Notes under the pieces: model-generated | The model's database searches: none | Told to the model about the DNA's origin: nothing | Seen by the model: the letters and a program-made list of their open reading frames with translations, nothing else | Shown: positions 20,687-32,776 of the stretch, piece by piece | How positions within the stretch are numbered: the first letter of the stretch is position 1 | How the letters are laid out: every line of letters starts with the position of its first letter | Position numbers and translations under genes: made by a program | Origin: Diphasiastrum complanatum | Lineage: Eukaryota > Streptophyta > Lycopodiopsida > Lycopodiales > Lycopodiaceae | DNA: 64,000 nt | Assembly (NCBI GenBank): GCA_029204225.1 | Contig: CM055098.1 | Coordinates: 47,245,939 to 47,309,938 of the forward strand | Direction: 5' to 3'

Positions 20687-21190
20687 TTGTGTAATTTCGC
20701 CTGCGCACTTCTTGAGTCGAAAGTGCATGGCTTCCACTGCTCAACCCTTTTGTCTTCCATCGTGCCACACACTAACCTCTATCCGCCATCTGTAGCATCC
20801 ACCTCCTCCCAACCTGCAGTTACTGACACAACAGCCAACAAACAAATACGTGGCACTGCCTCTTCATCTTCATCTCCACCTACTACCGAAGACGCACCAC
20901 GACCACCGCACTAACGACTCCATCAACCACCGCCACTTCTTCTTCCGTGCAGTCCTCCACTCCTGTCTATGTTGTCACTACTCCTCTTTCTGTTCCATCC
21001 ACGATTGTTTTTGTTCCCATCCCCATTTTCTCTATTGGTACCACTCCCATTTTTGTTCCATTATCCACTACTCCGTCCATCACCATTGCATCCTCCATCA
21101 CTCCTGCCGCCACCGTTGTTCCCCTCACATTTAATCCCTTTGATTCTCAGTTGTCTCCAGACACTTTGGCATGGATGCAAGTCATCAACT
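20687..21190 (+). pseudogene. Ser/Thr/Pro-rich disordered ORF with frameshift
   Basis: Two overlapping frames (20687-20914 and about 20900-21228) together read as a low-complexity chain: SSQPAVTDTTANK, runs of Ser, SSPPTTEDAPRPP, then TTPLSVPSTIVFVPIPIF and TPSITIASSITPAATVVPLTF, ending FDSQLSPDTLAWMQ. A frameshift lies between about 20890 and 20945. It resembles disordered linkers in gag-like or cell-wall proteins, but no domain is present. It runs into the microsatellite at 21190. Confidence 0.3.
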
Positions 21191-22578
21191 TTTCACCCCC
21201 ACGCGTGTGTGTGTGTGTTTACATCTAGATACATATGTAGAGATATGTATATATATGTATGTATGTACGTATGTATGTATATGTATATGTATATATGTGT
21301 GTATGTGTATGTATATGTGTATAATATTTGTATGTGTATGTGTATATGTTATGTGTATACATATGTATGTGTATGTGTATATGTGTGTGCATGTGTGTAT
21401 AAATGTAAGTATATGCATGTGCATGCAAATATGTATCGATATAGGTATGTTTTTTAGTATATGTATATGTATATGTATGTGTATGTGTATATGTGTATGT
21501 GCATGCGAGTGTATATGTATGTATGTGTATATTTATGTGTATGTATGTGTATGTGTATGTGCATGTGTATGTGTATGTGTATGTGTATATGTGTATGTGC
21601 ATGTGAGTCTATATTTGTGTTTGTATGTGTATGTGCATGTGAGTGTATATGTGTGTTTGTATGTGTATTGTATGTGTGTGTATGACTATATGCATGTGTA
21701 TATGTGTGTCTATGTATGTGTATTGTATGTGTGTGTATGTATATGTATTCGTATGTGAAAGTGTAAGTGCATGTGTATATGTATGTGCATGTGTATGCAT
21801 ATGTATGTATATGTGTATGTGTGTACGTGTATATGTATGTGCATGTGCATGTGTATGTGTGTACATGTGTGTGTGTTTGTTTATATATATGTATGTATAT
21901 GTGTATGTATGTATATGTGTGTATGTATATATGTATGTGTGTGTTTGTATGTGTACATGTGTATGTATATGTGTATTTGCATGTATGCGTGTATATGTAT
22001 GTATATGTGTAATTATATGTGTATGTGTATGTGTACCTATATGTGTATGTGTATGTATATGTGTGTATATTTGCATGTGTATGTATGTGTGTATGTGTAG
22101 GTGTAGTAAAAAAAGAACTTGTATTTGTGTGCATATGTATTGTATGTATGAATAGGCAAAGAGTAGGGTCTAGGCGTGACATAGGGAGAGTAGGGTGGAT
22201 TAACAACACCCTTTTATTCTCTCTCTAAAATATCTTTCATATATGTATATGTACATGTATAAATATGTGTATGTATATGTATATGTATATGTATGTGATA
22301 TGTGTATGTGTATGTGCATGCACGTATATGTAGGTGCATGTGTATGTGTATAGATGTGTATGTGTGTATGTGTATGCATATATGTATGTGTGTATGTATA
22401 TGTGTGTGTATGTGCATATGTATATGTGTATATGTATGTGTGTATGTGTATGTATACGTGTGCACATGTATGTGTATGTGTGTGTACATATACATATATG
22501 TGCATGTATGTGTATGTGTATGTATGTGTGTATATGTACATGTGTTTATGTCTATGTGTATGTGTGTATATGTATATG

Positions 22579-22609
<31 letters not shown>

Positions 22610-22686
22610 ATGTGTATATATCTATATGTGTATGTATATGTGTGTGTATGTGTATATATGTGTATGTGTATGTGTATGTGGATGTA

Positions 22687-22717
<31 letters not shown>

Positions 22718-23065
22718 ATGTATATGTATCTGTGTATATGTGTGTGTATGTGTATGTGTATGTATATGTATATGTGTATGTGTATGTGTATGTGTATGTA
22801 TATGTAACTGTGTATATGTGTGTGTGTAAGTGTAAGTGTAAGTGTATGTATATGTATGTGTGTATTTGTATGTGTGTGTATATGTTTATGTGTATGTATA
22901 TGTGTGCATGTATGTGTATGTGTATATGTATTCATATCTGTACATATATGTGTATGTGTATATATGTGTGTGTATGTGTATGTATGTGTGTGTATATGTA
23001 CATGTGTTTATGTGTATGTGTGTGTGTATATGTATATGTATATACATGTGTGTGTGTGTGTATTA
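21190..23065. repeat. compound TG/TATG microsatellite (~1.9 kb)
   Basis: Nearly continuous TGTATG, TGTATATG, TGTG and TATG units on the plus strand. The only break is about 22090-22245, which holds unique sequence (TAGGGTCTAGGCGTGACATA). The units are interspersed with single-base variants, so the tract has expanded by slippage and mutated since. All long Tyr-Val-Cys or Thr-His-Ile ORFs across it are by-products. Confidence 0.95.
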
Positions 23066-23584
23066 TTGGATTATTTTACTATTGGAGTGATTCATCCGAA
23101 TAATCGATCTTCAATCTAAATCCATTTATTATCCAGTTCTGCAGTTTTATTCGTGTTTCTACAATCTGCAGAAATACTCGAGAATCGCTCAACGGGTGGC
23201 TTCGACATATCGGACAGCACCCGACTTATCGACGACGCCAACGAAATTCGAAGAAGTCGACCATGTCAAGGAATGACAATTACGGTTCCACTTGATATGA
23301 AGCTAAAGACTTGCTCTAACTGCTTTGCAAGTAAATTTCTGGATGGATGCCAACGCATTACGGCTATTTACCAAATGCAATTGCGACCTGATTAGCAATC
23401 CTACTGGATATGCGTTAATTGCTTTAGTATAAATAGCTGATCATCAAAGAGCCCCATAAAAGTATGGCTAGTCGCGCTTACTGCTTATTGGCGAAAGTGC
23501 ATTAATAAGTTTCTTTTTGGAGCTCCATTAGAGTATTGCTATTCGCGCTTACTGCTTATCAGCAAAAGTGCATCAGACAGAGTT
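23066..23584. other. unassigned stretch with a 57-bp direct repeat
   Basis: Copies at about 23451-23508 and 23522-23579 share TCGCGCTTACTGCTTAT and AAAGTGCAT. The stretch has more CG dinucleotides than its surroundings. An 80-codon ORF at 23153-23395 has no recognisable domain. Confidence 0.4.
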
Positions 23585-24485
23585 TTCAGGTATTTCATTA
23601 CCTTCATTGACAAACATTCCATAAGAACAGTTGTTTATTTTACTAAGCAAAAATCAAAGGCTTTAAAAAAATTTCGACAATTCAAAGAGCATGTAGAAAT
23701 GAAACTAGTAAACGAATTAAAGCACTGAGGTCCGACAATGGGGGAGAGTATATCTCAACCGGATTCAAGGAGTATTGCCTTAACAACGACATTGAGCAAC
23801 AATACATTACCTCCTATTTGCCTCAGTCTAATGGACTAGGCTCCCTAATCTATTTGACAATCACTAGACCAGAATTGAGTTATAGTGTAAGCAAGTTAGG
23901 TCAATATATGCAAGGTCCCTTGATGCATCATCGGAAAAGTGCCAAGAGAGTGCTTAGATATGTCTCCTCTACTAGATTTTTTGGCATTCTCTATCAAGGA
24001 TCTAACTTGTACTTGAGAGCATTTTTGGATTCAGATTTTGCAGGAGATAAGATGGATAAAAGATCCATAAGTGCATTTGTAACTTTTCTTTGTGGAGGAG
24101 TGATATCTTGGCTTTCCAAAAAGCAAGATACAATTTCTCTTTCCTCTTGTGAAGTCGAGTACAAGGCATTGACTTCAACAACCAAAGAACTCCTATGGCT
24201 CAGAAGAATTTTGGTGGGGCTTCAAGTGCTAAAGGCCGAGGAGATCCCTTGCATCTATTGTGACAATCAAGCTTCTCAACAAATTGTTACCAATCTGATC
24301 TTCCATGCTAGAACAAAGCATATTGAGATAGCTCATCACTTTGTGAGGGAGAAGGTGGAATCCAAGGAGGTTCAAAATTCATCATGTGCCTTCATCCGAG
24401 TGCATAGCTGATATCTTAACCAAACCTTTGGCTAAAGATTCATTTTTCAAGTTAAGAGATGCTCTTGGAGTTGTAGATAATATTT
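23585..24485 (+). pseudogene. copia integrase core fused to RNase H by deletion
   Basis: YFITFIDKHSIRTVVYF begins the integrase core. It runs through a DNGGEY-like block (frame changes near 23700-23740) to SYLPQSNG at ~23830 and then passes without a stop into LGSLIYLTITRPELSYSVSKL, which belongs to the RT-RNase H connection. About two-thirds of pol, including all of RT, has been deleted there. RNase H is intact in outline (SDFAGDKMDKRSIS, LSSCEVEYKAL, FHARTKHIEIAHHF), with a frameshift near 24385 before IADILTKPLAKDSFF. Confidence 0.88.
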
Positions 24486-24487
24486 GC

Positions 24488-25101
24488 TACATTTCTATAT
24501 TTGGCAACTTGAGGTCGATTTTATATTAGACTTAGAGTTTGACTTCTCAAAGTTCATTAGTCTAAATTGCATTTGAATAAACACTTTTTGAAAGTGTGAG
24601 AAAGTTAGAAGTCGAGTTTGAGTATATTCAAATTTGAATGTTGGGTACATTGAATCTAGACCCAAAAATAGTAGGGTTTACATTTTGGAGGGAAAGCCAA
24701 GTGGCCAAATAGGGTTTGGACCTGTTATAAAAGGATGTAACTCATGGAGAGACATATCTTCTCTCTTCTCTATCTCATTTCATGCTTATACATGGTTCTC
24801 TTGAGTTCTACTATCCATTGGTGCACTATACTTGTGATTGCTTGTAATTCTATGTGTAGAATGATCTATATTTGTTATTTTTGGATCCACAAGTGTGAAA
24901 TACAATAGCTTGCTGGTTTTTTATAGACAACAACATTACTTTATGATTTGGTTTATGTTTGATCAAGTTATATTAGACTTTGCACCTCATTCATAGAGTA
25001 GATGCTGATTTTTCTACATTGGCAAGATTGTTGATTTGTTCTCTTTCTAAACCCAAATCAGTTTATGGATCTGGATCATCATTGATCTGAATTCTTTCAC
25101 A
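24488..25101 (+). repeat. family-B 3' LTR
   Basis: It matches the LTR at 27309-28010: AGACTTAGAGTTTGACTT, AATAGTAGGGTTT, TTATAAAAGGATGTAACTCATG (split as TTATAAAAGGATG and TAACTCATG), CATTGGTGCACTATA, and an end in CTTTCACA. The usual TGTGAGAAATTTCAACTAG start is altered or deleted. The CT stretch after the TATA box is short here (~25 bp, imperfect), unlike the long run in the other copy. Confidence 0.8.
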
Positions 25102-25124
25102 CAAGGATCTATATTCTAGTTAAA

Positions 25125-25465
25125 AAAAACTTGTCTATTCTCTCGTCATGTCAATATGTCACATCATCAAATTCTATGCATAAAGTAGATCAATTTTGCT
25201 TTTGACCTCATCTCTATCAGAGTTCAGATAAGAAAGTTATGGTAGACCAAAGATTTATAGTACAAGATAAGCATTTGATGATGTGGCATTTGATGATTTG
25301 GAATATCTCCACCACGCGAGGATATCTGGAAAAACATACTTGTCTATTCTCGCATCATGGCAATATGACATATCATCAAGATTCTTGGATTAGTCATAAC
25401 TTTCTTATTTGAACTCGGATGGACATGAAATAAAAAGCAAAAATGATCTACTATTCACATAAAAT
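25125..25465. repeat. compound direct/inverted repeat
   Basis: The segment 25125-25175 (ACTTGTCTATTCT...TCAATATG...ATCATCAA) recurs in direct orientation at 25331-25385. The segment after the first copy (25185-25242) recurs in inverted orientation at 25394-25452 (AACTTTCTTATTTGAACTC against GAGTTCAGATAAGAAAGTT). The transcript could fold back on itself. This looks like a rearranged small repeat element; no ORF. Confidence 0.6.
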
Positions 25466-26299
25466 CCATTGAAATGATCACATCTTGTATATGATTCTAT
25501 AAAAATATCAAAATTTTCTATTAAAGCTATTGTTGTTCTACTCATCCGTATTTTAATGGCCGATGTTGTTGTAGATGATGTTTTGCAACTTCTTGTAGGT
25601 TGGCCTTCTTTGAAACATGTAAGTTTGTTTAGCTATGGTTTGGTCAAAATATATTAGTACTAACCATAAGCTTTAAGAGTCTGGAAAATAGGAGTCTTGA
25701 GGACAACAAGTATTGTCAAATCACAACTCCAAACCCTGCCCAACAGGAGTTTCGAAATGTGCAAAAATATTACTAAAAAACTCCAAATTATTTTAGACCG
25801 ACAAACACAGTAACGTTCCTTCATAGGTGTAAAACCTTTATTGGACCACATGTACACTGAATAGTTGAATAGTTAATGAAAGCATCTTGACAAACGACCC
25901 TTTTGGTGCTTGGAACTCCTCTAATGGGACTCTGGGACATCTCAAATATTTCTTCTGCCCCTAGGGGTCGGAATCATTGAACATATCCATGAACTGTTGG
26001 GTTGCTGGCAAGACGACTCGAGTTTGTGGGGATGAGGTGGCTCGAGCAACTGAAACTAAAATAATGTCTCCAATTCTCACATAATGCCCTTGTGTTGAAT
26101 TGGAGGCGAGGGAAGCATTGGTGATTGGGGGAACATGTAGTGCGGTGTGAGTGGCAACAGGGGGTGGTAGCGTAGTTGACAATAGTTGTTGAGTTCGATG
26201 ATGAAACACAGGAGACGAGTCAAGAATAACGATCTCACTGCATATCCGTGGTCGACTCTATAAGCTGGATGCTTGGCGGGAGGACTCAACTGGTGCTAC
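25466..26299 (-). other. unassigned, possibly distal end of minus-strand gypsy pol
   Basis: A minus-strand ORF at 26209-25961 (82 codons, containing HYVRIGDIILVSVARATSS) and a shadow frame lie just beyond the gypsy integrase on the same strand. I cannot align them to a known integrase tail. They could be the degraded C-terminus or a following 3' region. Confidence 0.25.
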
Positions 26300-27305
26300 T
26301 TCATAGGTGGCTAGCACTGAGTCAGTACAAAATCCATGGATCTTATTATCAAGGTATGAGGCTACTAAGGATGACAAAAGAGAACCAGCAGCAAACTACT
26401 GCTTGGTGTTAGCCTTTATGGCTCTCTTGAGCTCTCCAAAAACTGTTTTCTACCAATTATAAAGTTCCAAGGGACCCTAACCTACCTTATAGTTAGATTG
26501 CACTAGGCATTGGAGGATCTGAGAGGAGATACTTTCCTTCTTGAGGTTGCCAACCATCAGGAAGTTGTTCAACAATGACCTGGAGGACTAGATCTCAAAT
26601 AGCCTCTACCAAGTAACTGTCGTTTGTTCCAACACAACTCTATGGTGGTATCCATGAAAGGCTTAATGATATTATTGGCATGCTTATGGTTTGGCGATGG
26701 GGTATTAAAGATTCAATTGGCATAACTGCATCTTGACCATAAACCAGTTGAAATGGTGTTTGATTCGTACTAACTTTATAAGCGGTTCTAAATGCCCATT
26801 AAAATACATGAAATTTATGTTTCCAATCAAATCGACTTAATTCAACCATTTTTGTCATAATGTTACAAAGAATCTTACTAGAAGATTCACCCCTCAGATA
26901 ATACGGAGTACTAAACCGGTGTATAACAAAAAAGTCTTCCAACAAACACTTTATTGTTTCATTAACAAAGTATGTTCCACGATCACTTACGATCTTGATA
27001 GGACATCCAAATCTGACAATGATGTGCTCATATAGGAACTTAGCCGTAGACTTAGCATCGACAACTCTAACTACTTTTGTTTCAACCCACTTGGTCATAT
27101 AATCTGTTTCTACGATGATAAATCAAGCTTGAGATCCTCTTGCTGCAGGATGAATAGGACCAACATAGTCAAGTTCCCATTTCTCCAATGGTGCTCGGGA
27201 TAGAACTGGATGCAAAGGTTCATAATTATACTTCGTAGGACACTGTGCTCATTAACATACATCACATGATTGAATATAGTTTGCGGTATCCTTATGAAGT
27301 GTCGA
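26300..27305 (-). pseudogene. Ty3/gypsy integrase fragment
   Basis: Minus strand from 27305: HKDTANYIQSCDVC (end of the HHCC zinc finger), PLEKWELDYVGPIHP with the first catalytic Asp, MTKWVETKVV, IVSDRGTYFVNE with the second Asp, and GESSSKILCNI carrying the likely catalytic Glu. The frame changes at ~27110 and then reads AFRTAYKVSTNQTPFQLVYGQDAVMPIE and LPDGWQP. The core is nearly complete, but stops and a frame change disable it. Family-B LTR sequence truncates the N-terminus at 27309. Confidence 0.88.
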
Positions 27306-27308
27306 CAG

Positions 27309-28010
<702 letters not shown>

Positions 28011-28024
28011 TGGTATTAGAGCTT
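28011..28024 (+). promoter_or_regulatory. primer-binding site of family-B element
   Basis: TGGTATTAGAGCTT, one base from TGGTATCAGAGC (initiator tRNA-Met complement), adjacent to the LTR end with no spacer. Confidence 0.85.
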
Positions 28025-28735
28025 GTGTTGCAGGTTGTGAAAGGATCAAACATATCTATCAAGGATTTGTAGGAGATATCAATGCTAGAGCATGCTAGAT
28101 TGACTTCTACTCAAAAATCGAGTTTCTTGCATATGTAGATTGGATATTTTGTAGATCAAAACTCATTTTAGGTTATTGAACTTGAGGAATTTCAATTTCA
28201 CACCATACTTGCTGGAAATAGCCAATTTTGGATGCATTAGGTGTGGAAATCTGCAACATAGGACCAAGAATGGATTCTAAACTGATCCACAAGAGAGATT
28301 GGATGTTAGATACAATTGATCTATCAATCTACATAAGATTTAGATCAATCTAGATCAATTCTAGGCATGAAAATCTAACAAGAACAATCATTAATGAAGG
28401 TAAATGTACTTGCTGTTTCACACGTGTGAAAACCTGTCAGAGTACGGACTCCAACCTAAAAACAAAGTACACTATGATAGAACCTCAAATCATTCAAAAC
28501 AAATGAAGACAAATGGAGGGATTGACACAAAATTGCTTCCAAAATCAAGATTGATGTTTCATGTTGATTATGGCCAAATTGTATACATTTCTTGGAGCTC
28601 AAGGTACTGATCATGCACCAGATCTCACACGTGTGAGGATGCTTTGTCATATGGTGAATCATTATGCAAAATTGACACTTGGATCAAGCTTTCTATTTTG
28701 AGCACTTTTGGTCCAATTTCCTACTATATGGAGAT
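28025..28735 (+). other. family-B leader then unassigned sequence
   Basis: The first ~125 bp (to about 28150) match the leader at 43536-43632 (AAGGATTTG, CTAGAGCATGCTAGATTGA, CTACTCAAAA). No gag follows. From about 28150 to 28735 I see no domain. The element was broken before gag, and minus-strand copia sequence starts next. Confidence 0.5.
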
Positions 28736-28739
28736 CTAC

Positions 28740-30070
28740 TTAGAAACCTTCTATTGTGGAGTATATGTACAAGTAAAATCTCTCCTAATGCCATTAGTTT
28801 CACAAAACTCTTTCATCTTATTGGAGATGTACTCCCCTCCATTATCACTTCTTAATACTTTCAAGCTAGTATTAAGTTGCTTTTCCACAAGAGTTTGAAC
28901 TTTACAAAGGACTCAAAAACTTCATTTTTTTAGACAAGAGATAAACCCAAGAGTATCTTGATCTATCATCAATAAAAGTGACATACATAAGAGCTCCACC
29001 ATTAGATTCATGTGAAAATGAATGAACATCCGAGTGTATAAGGTCAAGAGGAGAGTTAGATCTTGTCAAAGATCTCTTGAAAGGTAGCTTATGAGATTTG
29101 GAGAGTCCACAAGCTTCACAAAGCTTTCCACACTTGGATATGGTTTTGGGAAGTCCACTTGCTAGCTCCTTTGTCACCATGGTCTCCATAGCTTTGTAGT
29201 TAGGATGGCCTAAACTTTTGTGCCATAATTCCACTTGAGTGAGCTCCTCCCTTGCCATGTTCACACTTCCAACCATCACATTAGGATCCAATTTGAATAA
29301 CCTCCCTTGCTTGAAACCACTAGCAACACATTTTTCATCTTTCAAGATAGAACATGCTCCGTGCTTGAAATGTACATCTAATCCACTATCCAAAGTTGTC
29401 CTACACTCAACAAGTTCTTTGTAATTGAAGGTACATAAAGAACATTGTCTAGATCTACTTTTTTAGATGATCCTAGACATAAAGGAATGGATCCAACACC
29501 TACAATCTCACATTCTTGATCACTTGCAGTGAAGATAAATCTCTTAGAACTATTGTAAGAAAGTAGATTAGAAAAGTAGTCTTTTTGGTGAGTCATGAGA
29601 GAGCTTGCCCCACTATCAATCCACCAAGTGTCTTGATTAGATGTTTGTCGTGAGAATACCATCAAAGATTGATTACATTCTTCCTCCTTCTCCTCAAGAA
29701 AAGATTGCCTTGATTGTCCTTCTCTTGGGCATTCTTCTTCTGGTAGCACTCGGATGCAAAATGTCCCTTTTTACCACAAAAGAAACACTCCAGTTTCTTC
29801 TTGTCCTTCTTGCTCTTGCCTTTGGAACTTGATGCTCCATCCTTGCTCTCCATCTCCATGTCTTGAGTCTTCTTGGATGGAAACTTTTTCTTCTTGCCAT
29901 TTCAAGAAAAAGTTAGCTTTTTCATCACCATCATTCAAAGATAAGGAAATCATCCTACTTTTGATATGAAGCATTCTACTCTCCTCATTTACAAGCACAC
30001 TTTGAAGTTTTTCAATACTAGGAAATGAATCTTGAATAGCAAAGGTTTGAACAAGATTAGAATAATCATC
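28740..30070 (-). pseudogene. copia gag-protease-integrase fragment
   Basis: Read from 30070 down: gag UBN2 tail (YSNLVQTFAIQDSFPSIEKLQ), a basic linker with a frame change, zinc knuckle CFFCGKKGHFASEC (~29790), protease WWIDSGASS (~29625) and NNVLYVPSITKNLLSVGQL. After a further shift come GAG-pre-integrase ELTQVELWHKSLGHPNYKAM with CEACGLSKSHK, and the integrase core LIHSDVHSFSHESNGG, YVTFIDDRSRYSWVYL, then a degraded DNGGEY block near 28845. The order is that of one element; it stops before RT. Confidence 0.9.
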
Positions 30071-30079
30071 TCCTAATCC

Positions 30080-30592
30080 ATTCTATAGAAGACAACTCCT
30101 TATTCATTCGGATATTCATGGAATTACTATAATTAGCAATAGTGGAGCTAAGATGTATGTAATTTTCATTGATGATTTTAGTAGATTTTGTTGGATCTAT
30201 TTACTAAAGAGAAAAGATGAAGTGTATGATGTCTTTGTGAAGTTCAAGAATGCAAGGGAGAACCAATTTTCCACAAGGATCAAGTGCTTAAGGAGTGACA
30301 ATGGTGGAGAGTACATATCTACCAAGTTTAAGGCTTTTTGTGATCAGCATGGGATCAAGAGGGAGTACACAAGTCCAAGGACACCACAACAAAATGGAGT
30401 GGCCGAGAGGAAGAATAGGACTTTATGTGAAAGTGCCAAATCCATGAGGTTAGGTGCTAGTCTTCCAAAACCATTTTGGGATCAAGCTTTGTTGTGTGCT
30501 AACTTTCCATGCAATAGGTGGCCGAGTGCTATATTGGATGGAAGGACACCTTTTGGAATGCTATTCAATAGGAAGCCAAATCAGGTTTCTTG
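30080..30592 (+). pseudogene. copia integrase core fragment
   Basis: YVIFIDDFSRFCWIYLLKRKDEV, CLRSDNGGEYISTKF (~30285-30325), TPQQNGVAERKNRTL (~30385-30425) and FWDQALLCANFPCNRWPSAILDGRTPFGMLF: the DDE core is intact over 146 codons (30153-30593). It lies back to back with the minus-strand copia fragment that ends at 30070, and its upstream half is absent. It is cut at 30592 by minus-strand Tat-type sequence. Confidence 0.9.
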
Positions 30593-30635
30593 AACCACTA
30601 TGCAAAATCTATTTCATTAATAAAACCAATTACGA

Positions 30636-30653
30636 TCCCCGACAAAGGCGCCA
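30636..30653 (-). promoter_or_regulatory. primer-binding site, Tat/Athila type, minus strand
   Basis: The minus strand reads TGGCGCCTTTGTCGGGGA, related to the site at 17071-17088. It marks the inner edge of an LTR extending to higher coordinates. About 40 bp of leader remain before the copia integrase fragment. Confidence 0.8.
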
Positions 30654-30654
30654 A

Positions 30655-31290
30655 AATTTAGCTTATGTCATAACTTACTGAACTCAATTTTAATTTATGC
30701 ATATAAGAGGTATCGTTCCCCACAGAGATCGAAATTATAGTTATTGATGTTTAATGACAACAAAAAATGTTGAAATAGTTCTCTTTAAGAAGAAAATAAT
30801 AAATTTTAAGAATCGATCTTTCGATATTCAGACAAATTGCTAGATAGTTAGACAACAATCAAGAGTCTGAATAATTTAGGCATTTGTGACAGCCATGCAT
30901 TCTTTGTTAGATATTCTACATTAATCTATAGAATAAGAAGATTTCTGATTCAAACAAAAAAGAGAAAAATTACAAAAGCATTCAACTATGATTAACACAT
31001 ACATAGATAATAGAGAATCTGTGAGTTAAAGTTGCTGGAATAATGGTTAGATCAGGAAAGAAAATCCTGTGATCGATAAGGTTCACAATAGTTGTGCACT
31101 AAGCGCATTCATCCTATTGTGCTTTTTCAATTGATCAAAAATGTTATTAACAGATAAGTCAATATCTCTACTGTCTTAGATTGGAGTCAAATCTATACAT
31201 TAATTAGATTCTTGTTCAATTTTTCATATTAATAAAATAAAGAAAAACTTCAATTTGATTTATAAACTGGTATGAATATATACCGGTAAA
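30655..31290 (-). repeat. probable Tat-type LTR, minus strand
   Basis: It begins next to the primer site. It is AT-rich and non-coding and lacks ORFs, as LTRs do. The outer edge is not determined; a TG-rich stretch (31290-31375) and the tandem array follow. No second copy is present to confirm it. Confidence 0.45.
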
Positions 31291-31439
31291 GTGTGTCTGC
31301 CGATGGGGGTGTGTGCATGCACGTGTGTGTGTGAATTTATGTGTTTGTGCGTGTCTATATGAGTCCATGTGCATGCATTGATTTTTTCAAAACTCGATGT
31401 CTTTATGCTTCTCTAAACTACTTTTAGAGTTACTGGATT
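31291..31439. repeat. degenerate GT-rich tract and linker
   Basis: GTGTGTGCATGCACGTGTGTGTG and variants (two stretches below 20 bp each) at about 31306-31375, an old microsatellite, then about 60 bp linking to the tandem array. Confidence 0.7.
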
Positions 31440-32675
31440 AGACAAATAATTATTTACGCATGAATTCGACGATTTCGAACATGGTTTGGTGATGTGGGTT
31501 CGTCTTGGCATGCAGCACAATCCAAAGTCTTGGCGTGGACTTGTACACCAAATGTTTAGCCACCTTCTGTGAAATTTTGGGGGGTTTCAACCGGATCATT
31601 CCCATTTCTAGTCTGATAGGCCTAACTTCCCTATACAATTTTCAAGGTTTCTGGCTTGGACACACATCTCTCAGTGAATATTTGACCATTTGGAACTTGG
31701 TTTGGTGTTGTGGGTTTGTCTTGGCATGCAGCACAGTATGGAACAAACGACCAACCAAATGGACTCTATTTGGCGATATTGTTGGAAATGCCAAAAAGTA
31801 GTCCATTCATTGTGCCCTAATGGCGTTCCTTCTGACACAAAGGCCGTTTTCAGACAAATGATGACGGAATTGAACTGCATTTAGTCTAGTGGGCTCTTGC
31901 CAAGCATTTCAACTTGTAGCCACCTTCCGTCTGAAGTCTAGGGGATTTCGACCGGATCCGACCAATTTTTGGTCCGATAGGCCTAACTTTCCTATACTAC
32001 TTCTAGGGTTTCTGGCTCAGAGGCACGTTTTCTGTGAGTACTGAACCGTTCAAAATCTTGTTTGGTGCTACAAGATCATCTCGACGTGCAACACAATAGG
32101 AAACAGACGGGCGACAAAATAAAATTCGTTTGACGATACTGGACCACTTCTCAAGAATGCCAATAAGTGGTCCATTCATTGTGCCCTGATGGCGTTCCTT
32201 CCGACACAAAGGTCATTTTTAGGCAAACGACATCAAAATCGAACTACAACTGGTCTAGTGGGTTCATGACGAGCACACGAACCTACGACCACCTTCTGTT
32301 TGAAGTTATGGGGGGTTTCGACTAGATCCGACCAACTTCTGGTACAACAAACCTAACTTCCCTATACTACTTTTAGGGTTTCTGGCTTGGACACAGGTTT
32401 TAAATAAATACTAGATCGTTTGAAACCTGGTTTGGTGCTATGGATTCGTCTTGGCATGTAGCACAATACAAAATAGACGGCCGGCCAAACGGAATCCATT
32501 TGGCGATACTCGACCACTTCTCGAGAATGCCAAAAAGTAGTCCATTCATTGTGCCCTAATCTCGTTCCTTCTTGCACGAAGGGCATTTTCAAACAAACGA
32601 GATCAAAATCGAACTGCAACTGGTCCAGTGGATTCATGTCAAGCACACAAACATGTTACCACCTTATGTATTAAT
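31440..32675. repeat. ~365-bp tandem repeat, 3-4 copies (satellite-like)
   Basis: The landmark GTTTCTGGC recurs at 31647, 32008 and 32378 (spacing 361 and 370), and GTTTGGTG at 31484, 31700, 32060 and 32430 (216, 360, 370), so the first copy has an internal deletion of about 145 bp. Units share TCGTCTTGGCATG(C/T)AGCACA, GTCCATTCATTGTGCCCT and CCTAACTTCCCTATAC. Copies are diverged. The frames across them are not conserved as protein. Confidence 0.88.
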
Positions 32676-32692
32676 CTATGTGAATGTCACGC

Positions 32693-32774
<82 letters not shown>
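32693..32774. repeat. (GT)n microsatellite
   Basis: About 80 bp of pure GT directly after the tandem repeat array. Confidence 0.97.

Positions 32775-32776
<2 letters not shown>

Noticed and set aside
21171-23103. Long Tyr/Val/Cys and Thr/His/Ile ORFs up to 251 codons
   Set aside because: They translate the TG/TATG microsatellite. Overlapping frames on both strands are all open because the repeats lack stop codons.
32003-32646. Minus-strand ORFs in the tandem repeat
   Set aside because: Frames are not maintained between repeat units; chance openings in a satellite-like sequence.
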